Below, in pieces: positions 55,291 to 64,000 of a DNA stretch of 64,000 nt. This stretch comes from Eutreptiella sp. 'Long Island Sound 2002'. Its lineage: Eukaryota > Euglenozoa > Euglenophyceae > Eutreptiales > Eutreptiaceae. Each line of letters begins with the position of its first letter. The first letter of the stretch is position 1. The translations under genes were made by a program, and so were the position numbers. The stretch is taken from contig OZ038379.1 of NCBI GenBank assembly GCA_964036045.1, positions 82,732,562 to 82,796,561 of the forward strand. The letters run 5' to 3'. A model generated the notes under the pieces. The model ran no database searches. It was not told the origin of the DNA and worked only from the letters and a program-made list of their open reading frames with translations.

Positions 55291-56124
55291 CTAGGTTTCT
55301 ACATGTGACCCGGGGCAGGTTCTTACCCAATCTCTCTCTAAGTAGCATGCATTGAATTGGTTTGGTGTCACGGGACAATGCAGATAGGCAATATTGATTT
55401 CGCATGTCCATGTGTGAATTGTTTCTAATGCTCATCCTGATTCGTGCACGCCAATGCCAAGCAATTAGGCACCAAGTGATGGGACCAAGTGGTAAAAAAG
55501 GTTTCTGCTTTATCCAATGCTGTGTGTGTTCGTTGTTTTTGATAAAAAACACATTGATGATTTTTTCAAGTCCAAAATGATGGTCACAAGAAAGTAGAGC
55601 AGGGCAACCAAACAACAGATCGAATCAAAATCAAGATGTTTGATTTCCAAATCAAAACATGAGTAGCAAAGACGAGCTGCAAATGAGCAATGCGGGTTTA
55701 GATACAAATCCTCGGTCTTTTATAAACAAAGCAAATGATTTTATAGTAAAAACTGACATAAGGCTGGCCCAACAGACAGTTTAGAATGCAATGGAGTACG
55801 TTAGGAGCATGGAGGAAGTAGGTTGGGCCATACACAGGATATGGCTTGGCCAGCTTGGCCAAACAACTGAATTCCGAATCAGTTAAAAAGTAGAACTACA
55901 TTAAGTAGATAAAACTTTTGAATATCTAGGTCCTGAGGGGGGAGACGACCAAGATTAACCTTTGAGGAAAAAGGCATTAAGTGCCTAGTCTATTTCGGTA
56001 ATTCCTCCATGAAAGAAGATTCCTCGGCTCACTTCAGTGGTTGGGGTGAACTTCATGACGGCCTAATTTCATTACCCTAGTTACTTTGAAAAATGTACTT
56101 TAATGCTTCAAAAGAGCGATAAAA
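55291..56124. other. unassigned AT-rich stretch
   Basis: Nothing recognised. Likely intron or intergenic DNA. Confidence 0.35.
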
Positions 56125-56718
56125 ATGATTAAGTGTTGTTCTTTAATGCTTCTCAAAGAATGTGGCTGGCTCGGCCGGGATCAAGTCCCCTACCAAAAAC
56201 ATGGAAGTGACTTTTTCTTACTCTCTCCTGGACTACTAGTCGATCAAACTAGTGGGACCAGTGAAAAAGGCTCAAAATCCCTTGAAATAACATCGGGATG
56301 TGAATTCTTGCCTTTGCACCTTGAAATAATTTCCCAAAGTCCAATGTTTGTTCTCATGCAGGTTTTAAACCAGAATATCCAGAAAATCGAGAACTCAACC
56401 ACGAGCGATCCAAAGAGCATCAAGAGGAATATGAATCATGTTGACATAAGAGTGATGGAGCTGCAGCAACAAAAACAGAGCTTAATGACTCTATTTACAT
56501 GCACAGCGTTCATGCACACTTCATGCTGGTCTGCGTCACCTGTGCACTTGTTTACCTATGTGTTGCTGTGCTTGCGTCTCAGTGTATTGCTCTGCACGAC
56601 TTCAGCTGATTTGTACAAAATAGGAGGAATGCAGATCTTTGAAATAGTGCAACTTAAGCGGACGAAGCAGGTACACTTTTGTACCGGGATGTCTGCAAAT
56701 TTTGTACAGGTAAGGTAA
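56125..56718 (+). CDS. possible exon, coiled-coil-like
   Basis: The frame stays open for 197 codons in AT-rich DNA, which is unusual here. The most exon-like part starts after a TTCTCATGCAG splice-acceptor-like site near 56360 and reads VLNQNIQKIENSTTS, IKRNMNHVDIRVMELQQQKQ, a heptad-like polar helix. It is followed by a hydrophobic stretch that may already be intron. No family assigned. A chance frame is possible. Confidence 0.25.
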   Translation: MIKCCSLMLLKECGWLGRDQVPYQKHGSDFFLLSPGLLVDQTSGTSEKGSKSLEITSGCEFLPLHLEIISQSPMFVLMQVLNQNIQKIENSTTSDPKSIKRNMNHVDIRVMELQQQKQSLMTLFTCTAFMHTSCWSASPVHLFTYVLLCLRLSVLLCTTSADLYKIGGMQIFEIVQLKRTKQVHFCTGMSANFVQVR

Positions 56719-57179
56719 GAAAAATTGAATTTTCCCATCAGGACGCCTTCTGTAATTTTTTGCTGTTAGTATTCTGCTTGTCTGTCTAATCTGTTACTGA
56801 AGTATATCTGCGATCTGATTTCTGCGATCGCCGATCTGCTGTCGGCGATCTGCCGCGATCTGTGCTGTTGCTGCCGCATTTTGCCCTCCGTGCCTTGAAT
56901 TACATAGTTCAGAATTTCTCATTAATCAGTTCTGCAGTTTTGAGATCATAGCTGGAGCAGCGCGTGCGGTCGAGCTGAAGATTCGACGGAGGACCTTTTT
57001 TTTCATATCATATTGTATCAGTTCCACAGGACCGTTGACTAGCCGCTTTGCTTGTTGAATAGTCGCTCTGACGCATCTAAATAGTTGACGAAGACTCCCA
57101 TTAGCATGCGTTGTGCATTAGTTGTAGATTGTCGGAGTGTGTTTGGGAATGCGCGAGTGGTTCAAGTATTGTTGTGCGC
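56719..57179. other. unassigned stretch with GCGATCTG repeats
   Basis: 56805-56870 has several GCGATCTG/GCCGATCTG units. Otherwise nothing recognised. Confidence 0.4.
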
Positions 57180-57345
57180 ATGCATTCATTGCATTCATGC
57201 ATGCATTCACATATACCACTTGAGCAAGTAACATAAAGGTTATGGAGTGTGTATAGTTGAAGCACATCATTGGTAGCCTCGTGATAAACACGCACGTGCA
57301 TGCATTCATTACATTCATGCATGCATTCATACATACCATATGCAT
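57180..57345 (+). repeat. ATGCATTC microsatellite, two tracts
   Basis: GCATGCATTCATTGCATTC at about 57180-57212 and a similar tract at 57298-57330, with about 118 bp between them. Confidence 0.75.
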
Positions 57346-58289
57346 TGCACTATGCCTCCCTTGCCTTCTTCTTTGTTGATACACCTTGCCATGCTTCTAA
57401 GTTTTGCATGGCAGGAAGATCCGCCAACCATGGTGAGCCCGGTCAAGGTTCAACCAGGTATGGCATGGAGCATAAAGATACGCTCATGCCATACTGCGGA
57501 GTGCATTACCTCATTTGCATTTTGCTTTGTGCTTTGATTCGCTTGTGTGTAGTTGTGTATGCTTTGTTTCGTTGTTTTTGGGAATATGACCCTAGGAATA
57601 TTTTTGCATTTAAGATACCTAGGGCCAACACTCACATGAGATGATTAGATAAATTTTGGCTCGTGTTGCACCCCTCTCAAAAATTGTGTGAGTTTTCTTT
57701 TGGGGTTTACTAACCATAGTTGAACATGTTTGATTAGTTTAAAGGCATGTTTGCATGAAAGCTTTTTGAATCACAATGGAGTCGAGCCCACGTTTTTATA
57801 ACGTTTTCTCTTTCTGGTAGCAGAGGCTTGCCGAAATTTGCGGCAAGCCAACAAAGTTTTCGGCTTTCCTGTGCCGACTCCGAAAATGTTCAATTTTCGA
57901 GCAAGGGATTCTTGCTTTGCCATGGGTTGTTGAGTCTTGCCTTGCTGCCCTCTGTTTCTTCCTCGCCGACCACGAGGCGCTTTCGCTTGGGCGCCATTTG
58001 GAAAAGAAAAACAAAGCCGCGCCTCCGCTTGGGCGCTCCCGAAATGCAAGCATGCCCCTTTGAGTCCTTGGACATCGTCAAGAGTTGCCAAGGACCGTTG
58101 GAGTCACCCGCTCCCCGAAGTGACTCGCCCCGGGGTTCCCAAGCCCCATGGGTTGTGTTTTCTTGTGTCTTGGTTGCCCCTCGGGTGTTAAACATTTTTG
58201 GGAAAAATCTATCACGTAAATTTTCGTTCAGTTGTGTTGCTTGTTGTCTTCCCTATCCTTTGTGTGTTTTGTTCCTCTCCACCCGTGAT
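57346..58289. other. unassigned stretch with GCGC-bounded motif
   Basis: No gene recognised. GGCGCTTTCGCTTGGGCGCC (57977) and CGCCTCCGCTTGGGCGCTCC (58022) are the first of five related short motifs up to 61.46 kb. Confidence 0.4.
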
Positions 58290-58874
58290 CCGGCCGCCGC
58301 CATCGCCGCCGCCGGGTGTTGAGGGCACGGATGACTTCAATATCTTGGACGGCTCCTCCAAGCACATCGAGGCTGATGCCAAGAAGATCCCCTTTGCCCA
58401 TGGCAAGAACTGCCCAACCAACTTGCGAGAACAAGCCAAGCGCGCTGCACCATACCAGCTGCGAAGATGAAGATTCTTGCGGGTGGACGACCCGCGCCCT
58501 CGCCGGTCTCTCAAGGTCCTCTTGCCGGAAACCTGAAGTGCCGAGGCTTTTTCATCGCCACTGTGGTGTTCGTGTTCATTCACGTGATCATGGGTGCGTT
58601 TGCTCTCATCTTCTTGGTTGTCATCACTACCCCTGGCAAGAACTGCTCTACCTCCGTGTGCCTATCCGAAACGCTTCCATCGTGTACTTGGTTGTCAAGA
58701 TCGCCAAGAAGACCGATGAGGACTCTGTGAGCGCCGCAGCTCTGTGTGCCTGCACCAAACGTGTCCATCGTGTACTTGGTTGTCAAGATCCCCAAGAAGA
58801 CCGATGAGGACGCTGTGAACGCCGCAGCTGAGGGCCCTTTGAATGGTGTCTTGGCCTACAATGAGGGGCCTTGA
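58290..58874 (+). pseudogene. GAPDH-like fragments with an internal duplication
   Basis: Glyceraldehyde-3-phosphate dehydrogenase is the glycolytic/Calvin-cycle NAD(P)-linked enzyme. Here only pieces remain. Near 58340-58430 there is GSSKHIEADAKKI, like the ASKHIxAGAKKV helix, then KNCPTNLRE, which resembles a worn catalytic-Cys motif (SCTTN). At 58649-58741 and 58739-58874 two copies of a C-terminal segment follow: RNASIVYLVVKIAKKTDED and PNVSIVYLVVKIPKKTDED. The second continues AAAEGPLNGVLAYNEGP and ends in TGA, matching the VSVVDLVV...AAEGPLKGVLAY end of GAPDH. The 79-bp duplication shifts the frame, and the NAD-binding domain and most of the catalytic domain are absent. It may be a decayed copy or a captured host fragment. 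Confidence 0.6.
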
Positions 58875-59860
58875 AGGCGTCACGATGGGAGCGTGCTCAC
58901 GCCGAGTGTGAGCAATGAATGGCCTCACCAAATATGTCTTCTCTTTGTGGTACCCGGACATTGGGTTGAAGAATTCAGGCTGCAAAAAAAAAGACCTGAA
59001 CTGAATTAAAATTTTTCGGTTAGTGCTCTACTTCGGTAGAGTGCGCCGGCGGCAGATGGCAAGACCGGGCGCCGAAAAATATAAATACAGTTCGTTGCCA
59101 TGTGTTTGTTTCGTTACAGGCTCTGTATTTTAGAGCTATTGGGTTCTTCCTCCTCTTGGTTACTCTCTCTCTGGGATTTGCTGCTCTTTGAGGTAGTCAC
59201 CCGTGGTTTGAGTTTGTTTCCCTCTTAGCACTGCATTTCTCCTGATGTATGGGTGTTGGTATGTTGGCAAGGTTGAGGTCACTTGCTACCCATGTTTCAA
59301 AAAACAAAAAGGGAGAGACCTGCTGATATACCAATCTGCTTTGGTTATTTCCTGTGGCCTTCCTCCAATTTGGTTGATTGGATTGGCTGCTGACTTGAAA
59401 TGAACTCCAAGGACATTGTGTCGGACAAGCAATCGAATCTTGCAAAAAAAACAGACAAGGGAGAACAATACGTTGGTTGCCATGGTTAGTTAAAAGAAGT
59501 GTATGGTTAGTCCTTCTTCGTGTGAGATGTAGGACGTGGATGGAAGGCACGTGTTGGTGTAGGTAAGTAGATTTGATTTTTTGCAGTGCCCCAGTAGTCA
59601 GAAGGCGATCCCTCGCCAGATGGGGTTGTCTGACTAGGTTTGTTTTTGTTTAAGAATGATTGACTGTACCGCTCCAGTTCGGATGCGGTACTCAAATGGT
59701 GGAATACGGAGGCTGCTAAGCCCTTTACTCCTGTGCTTGCTTGGGGAGCGGGTTTACCCCCCCCTAAACACGCTGTACATGCGTGGCGCTTTGCTTGGGC
59801 GCTATAAAGATTAGCAGGTATGATTTGCTTTTCAATTGATTTCTTTTGACCGCTTCGCTT
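58875..59860. other. unassigned stretch
   Basis: No gene supported. A GCGCTTTGCTTGGGCGC motif is followed by TATAAAG near 59789-59812. Confidence 0.4.
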
Positions 59861-59865
59861 GGACA

Positions 59866-59876
59866 CTATATAAAGT
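59866..59876 (+). promoter_or_regulatory. possible TATA box
   Basis: CTATATAAAG lies just after a CGCTTCGCTTGG motif and about 175 bp upstream of the LHC-like fragment. A second TATAAAG occurs near 59803. The position is compatible with a core promoter, but no transcript start can be seen. Confidence 0.25.
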
Positions 59877-60044
59877 AGCTAGTGTAGACAGGATTAACTT
59901 GGGTGGGGCATTGAGAGCCTTTGAGCCGTTTGCCCCGGGTACACAACCCGAGCACCCGAAGCTACCTCCCTACCTCTCTGACGGTATGACCTTTGTCCAG
60001 TTAATCTCTTTTTGTGTCATACAACAAAAACTATGTAAGTGTAT

Positions 60045-60371
60045 CCTGTACGATCCCGACTTGCTAGCTGAGTTGAAGGGGAATGGAGATCAAGAACAGA
60101 CGTCTGACGATGCTCTCCATGTTCGGGTATTATGTACAGGCGATTGAGTTCGGAGAGGGTCCTGTTGAGAGCTGGCCAGCGCGGATTAGAGACTCCTTTT
60201 GCAGTGAATGGTCTGCTCAACGCTTATGTGACCCAGCACGCGCCATCGCCTGTGGCCATGTTTGCCGCCTTTGGGCGGAAGGCTGTTCCTGCCAGGGCCG
60301 AGGTCCCTGCGAACGCCACGCTGGCTTTGGTTTGGTCCCCACCGTCGCAAGTGGTCGGGCCTGTTCTCTGA
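60045..60371 (+). pseudogene. light-harvesting chlorophyll a/b-binding protein fragment
   Basis: Encodes the third-helix end of an LHC antenna protein, which binds chlorophyll a/b in the thylakoid membrane. Three frames must be joined: YDPDLLAELK (about 60048-60077), EIKNRRLTMLSMFGYYVQAI with GEGPVESW (about 60083-60175), and PFAVNGLLNAYVTQ with SPVAMFAAFGRKA (about 60193-60285). The ELKxxEIKNGRLAMxSMFGxxVQAIxTGxGPxxN pattern is diagnostic of the family, and the Glu and Asn/Arg chlorophyll ligands of that helix are kept. One-base indels near 60080 and 60190 break the frame. Helices one and two are not visible upstream, so this is a 3' fragment, not a full gene. Confidence 0.7.
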
Positions 60372-60457
60372 CCGCAGCACCCAAGACTACCTGACCGGCA
60401 AACCGCCTGGTATCTAAGGTGGCGGCACTGCTGCAAGTACCAACCTCACAACTTCTT

Positions 60458-60606
60458 CGACAATGTGGATGACCCCAGGGCACCGGTGGTGTCCCCCGGA
60501 CGTCCCTGAGGGTAAGCCATGACCTCTCCCTCGACTATGCGGATCACCCCAGGGAACCGGTGCCGTCGCCTGGACACCCCTGAGGGTAACCCCTGGGTCC
60601 CCAAGC
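60458..60606 (+). repeat. 74-bp direct repeat, two copies
   Basis: CGACAATGTGGATGACCCC at 60458 and CGACTATGCGGATCACCCC at 60532. Both continue CAGGG.ACCGGTG and CCTGAGGGTAA. It lies directly 3' of the LHC fragment. Confidence 0.75.
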
Positions 60607-63600
60607 CCATTTCTGGGAAATCTTCAGGCCAAGGCCGGACAAGTGTCGCGGGGGATGAGAGATGAAATTTTCCTTTTTGTGCCTCACGCATACGTGACAC
60701 ACGTGGAGGCACACAAGTGTGACACCTGGGCTGAACCCTAGCTTCCCAACTGGCGCTAGCTGACGCGCCATCCAGAAATGCCAGAGTTCTCTCACCCCAA
60801 AGGTTCGAAGTGCAAGGTGGCGATGATACACTGTTTGGAGTAAAGGATACCACAGGATGTCCTGCTGGTGGAGGTTCTTTCCCTGTGACTGCCTCAATTA
60901 AGATGAGCGCAGCGCCAACATGAGGCAATGTGGGGGCGCTGTGCCGTTGCCCTCTCCGTCGCCATTGGTCGAGGAATACACATCTGATACCGGGAGAGGC
61001 GGGCCCCGTCCCGTGTTGTCACGAGATGTCAAAGAGCATTGATGTGACAGTGGATGAGGTGACAGCGGCAACGTTCGCCGTAATAACTGGGTAAGGCTCT
61101 GGTGAGGGTCCAGATGTCCAGATGTCCAGAAGTCCAGATGTTCAGATGTATGAATTTCTGTCAAGCGCGTCCACTCTTGGACCGCCAACCGCTTCTTTGT
61201 GATTGTGTGCGTGCCCCCCTGCTAGGGCAGTGCGAATGAAACATAGCGGCCAATTTTGCCTAATTTCTGTCCGTAAATATTTTGAGGCCTGCCCTCATTT
61301 CCGGCTACTAAAATTCATAAGCCAGCAAAGGCTATTTTCGATCCCCAGGAGGAACAACAACAAGCCAAAGGGGGAGAAAAAGATAAAATGCCAGCACGCA
61401 TTTTCGATGCATGGAAATAACTGCACCATTGAGCTTACGTGAGCGCTTCGCTAGGGCGCTTTAAGCTGAACAAGTGTGTACTACTAACCCTATCGTTTCT
61501 CCTCACTGTATTCTTCGCTCTGTTTGCTCCTTTTTTCCGTTGGACCAGTTTCACTTAAGGTCCACCCGATGTCGCTGCTTGCTTGCTTGTGGGTGAGTGG
61601 TCGTTGTTGTCCTGAGAGTGAGACAGATGAGTGAAAATACGGGCGTGGCAATATTTTTCCCCGAACCCTGCCACCGGTGCATCCTTTTTTATTTCAGCAC
61701 CCGCCCTCCTCCGGGTGGGCATCCCTGGGGTCAGCGTGGTTTTGACCCCCGCATTGCCCTCTCACATAGGGCACGCTGAACCCAGGGTGTCTTAAGTAAG
61801 CTTCGGCTCCCACTTGCAGGGGGATGTCTTAGGGCGCCTATGGCACCTGCCCCTTCTCTGCCTGGGAGGGCAGGACTTGTTGTGTGCTCTCCGCTCTAAG
61901 ATTTCCATTGTCTGTGAAACATTTGTCTGATTTGAAACTTTGCCTTTGTTCTTTAAACAACAGGCGCGCTCCCACCAGGCGCCATGTTGTTGTTGCCTGT
62001 GAAATAGATCCCCTGGGGGGCTGCGGTGGCCACCCCTGGGTATGTATTGAGCCATGTCTTGGATTTTATTGAATACCCCTGCGCTGGTCGGCGTGAGCCC
62101 CAATGGGCAACAGCGCCCACGTGTTAGGGATATTTTAGCAGCTGTCAGTTTATTCAGACTGACTGAGTTTGCCCGGTCCTTGGAACCCGTTTTGCCCACG
62201 TAGATGGCGGCACTAGTGTGCAACCCATGGGACGAAGTGTGACATAGGCCAGCTGCACACCCCTTGCACACCGAAGGCAAACTTTCACTTCACCCTCTTT
62301 TTTGATGGTTTTTGGGTGCCACTGAATACCCCATGGCATATTCCATTAGTGTACGATGACCCAAACCTCTCACTCGCCTCATAAGTGTCCCCCATACCCA
62401 CGTAACACCTCCCCGAAAAATTCCCAATTGTGGGGGTTGTGCAACCGCCCCCTTGCACAACCACCCCCTTGGACATGCCCTCCTAACCAAAGGGAACTTG
62501 CTTTCACGGTTTGCTTGTAATGAAGAGGTTGTAGAGAAACAAGAACCATGTTTTTTACCATCAAGCGCCACAATATTTCACATAAAAACCGTTATAGTCA
62601 AAAAAAATGCAATTTCATGCTGAAATGAAATATGTGCTTGAAAACCGGTCAAATGCAAACATTTTGGAGAAAACTCAAAAATACTGTCTGCTGTGGATCA
62701 TTTTTCAGACTTCATGTAGTCTCAATATATAACAAAAATCGAATAGTTGTTCCACCAACCAATATAGCTAACAACAAAGAAAAGGGGCGACTCCAACAAC
62801 TCTTGGGTGCCTCATATAATTCTTAGGGATGCCTTCAAGCTAGATATCAGGCCGCTATAGTTAGAGGGTCGCGAATCCCCCAACTCTGTCCCAACTAATT
62901 TGTCCAATCTAATTGAAAGATGCATGCGATGGCAAATCAAAATGGTAATGCAAACACAAGAAATGAAAGACCAGAGCCACATTGCTGACTTCCAACACCC
63001 CCCTTGAACTGGAAACACTTAGTGTTGGTAGGCTCTCTTCGTCAGCGTCGCCGGGTTGGTTCCAACCCTTCCATGTCCAGGTCCCACGCACTCCAAACTG
63101 GCCTCAATCTTAATAAAAAATTGGATTCTTGTCCAAATCAGCTGCATGGTTCAGGGCCCTTGAACTCTCAGGTCGTCTTGGCTGGGTCCTCGCCGCCGCA
63201 ATAGACTTCCGTCTCAGTCTCTTCCTTCATGCAGCTCGTTTCTAGCACAGAATGCGTCCCAATTCACTTATGCAAGTACTCAATCCTGCAGAATTGGCAC
63301 CATGTTAAACAAAATTAGGGTGTGATTGGAGCTGAATGACAGCTAAATGCTCATTGACGCTCGTGCCACCTTGCCCGGAGGTGTACAGCTGGCACTTTTG
63401 AACGCTTGGATCCTTGATATCTCTCTTGGTCTGGTCCAACAGGGGGCTACCTTTGAACCAAGGCACCACACTTGCTGTTACTTGAACTTGGCAACCAAGT
63501 GTAGACCTCTTTGTCACCCCAGTACTGCCCCTCGGGTCTTGATATTAATACAAAAGCACAACCTCAGGACATACCAAGTCTTAGATTACTTGCCCAAAAC

Positions 63601-63650
63601 TCCTTCTCGTTGCTTGTGGTCACATTACCCTCAGAAGTGAACTCCTCTCG
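60607..63650. other. unassigned stretch
   Basis: No gene supported. A TCCAGATG microsatellite lies at about 61110-61150, and a GCGCTTCGCTAGGGCGC motif at about 61443. Open frames here are short and lack domains. Confidence 0.4.
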
Positions 63651-63947
63651 TTACTTGTCAAACAGGAAACCAAGGGGTTTTTTGCGTGAGGAAATGATTC
63701 CTCTTTCAACTCCCATGAAGTTTGTACCTTTCCTTCTTCGCTTTCTTCTAATTCTTTCTTCATCCTTGGAATGCTGAGACGCTGGCGCTGCGGGCGCGAC
63801 TGCGGAATCTGGCTCAAGGTCCAGCATTCCGTGTAATGAAGAAGAAGTCTCAGAGGAAGCCTTTTCCTCCTGTGGCCTTGCAGAGGTGTTTTCTTCAACT
63901 TCCTCCTGTTTTTTATATTTTTGACTTAGTCTTCTGGCAGCTCGCAT
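63651..63947 (-). CDS. possible basic/acidic low-complexity exon at the window edge
   Basis: From the ATG near 63945 the frame reads MRAARRLSQKYKKQEEVEEN, a Ser/Glu-rich stretch, SAVAPAAPASQHSKDEERIRRKRRRKG, then NFMGVERG and a stop. The composition (KR-rich basic cluster after an acidic linker) suits a nuclear protein. The frame is open upstream to a stop at 63996. No family recognised; the gene may continue as further exons beyond the window. Confidence 0.25.
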   Translation of the reverse strand: MRAARRLSQKYKKQEEVEENTSARPQEEKASSETSSSLHGMLDLEPDSAVAPAAPASQHSKDEERIRRKRRRKGTNFMGVERGIISSRKKPLGFLFDK

Positions 63948-64000
63948 AGCACTGTCATACCTCTGTGCTCCAACCAAACAGAACTCCACAAAAAGCTAGT

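Noticed and set aside
1-64000. tRNA, rRNA or snRNA genes.
   Set aside because: I looked for GGTTCRA-type T-loops with matching stems and for rRNA or snRNA signatures and found none that held up by eye. A covariance-model scan would be needed to exclude them.

Overview
The window looks like nuclear DNA of a unicellular eukaryote, most likely a green alga. Green ancestry rests on a broken light-harvesting chlorophyll a/b-binding protein fragment (60.05-60.37 kb) and GAPDH-like pieces (58.3-58.9 kb). There are no bacterial-style operons. Two interstitial CCCTAA tracts point to TTAGGG-type telomeres. The species cannot be fixed from the sequence. Most of the window is mobile or repetitive DNA, and long G or C homopolymers are common.

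Layout. 0-4.9 kb: diverged tandem repeats around a decayed minus-strand gene at 1.75-2.9 kb. 4.9-10.05 kb: a plus-strand element with a proline-rich ORF, an 88-bp tandem array, a Gly/Gln/Lys repeat ORF and a broken UPF1-like SF1 helicase gene (copy A). 10.05-11.66 kb: two CCCTAA tracts and a 73-bp direct repeat. 11.66-23.26 kb: one 11.6-kb minisatellite of 20/21-bp units. 23.28-31.82 kb: a second plus-strand element that starts with a related 88-bp array and carries, in order, a low-complexity ORF region, a TET/JBP-like 2-oxoglutarate oxygenase, a USP-type deubiquitinase-like ORF and an intact hAT-like transposase. 31.8-34.6 kb: poly-G repeats and 72-bp repeat arrays. 34.75-38.17 kb: a second, heavily decayed copy of the helicase gene in opposite orientation (copy B), with a diverged relative of the 88-bp array on its 5' side (38.2-39.1 kb). 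40.5-47.9 kb: three decayed gene blocks separated by four regularly spaced clusters of TGAG/CTCA palindromes. 48-64 kb: repeat-poor, lower-GC DNA with few convincing genes, apart from the GAPDH and LHC pseudogene fragments.

How the parts fit. The 23.3-31.8 kb element is the most interesting unit. A cut-and-paste transposase sits with a protein resembling 5-methylpyrimidine oxygenases and a protein resembling ubiquitin-specific peptidases, all on one strand with short spacing. I infer that the two accessory proteins could counter host silencing (DNA methylation and ubiquitin-dependent turnover). The shared 88-bp 5' arrays suggest that the helicase elements and this element belong to one system or share control sequences. 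The helicase copies are pseudogenes as written; the transposase is the only long intact reading frame.
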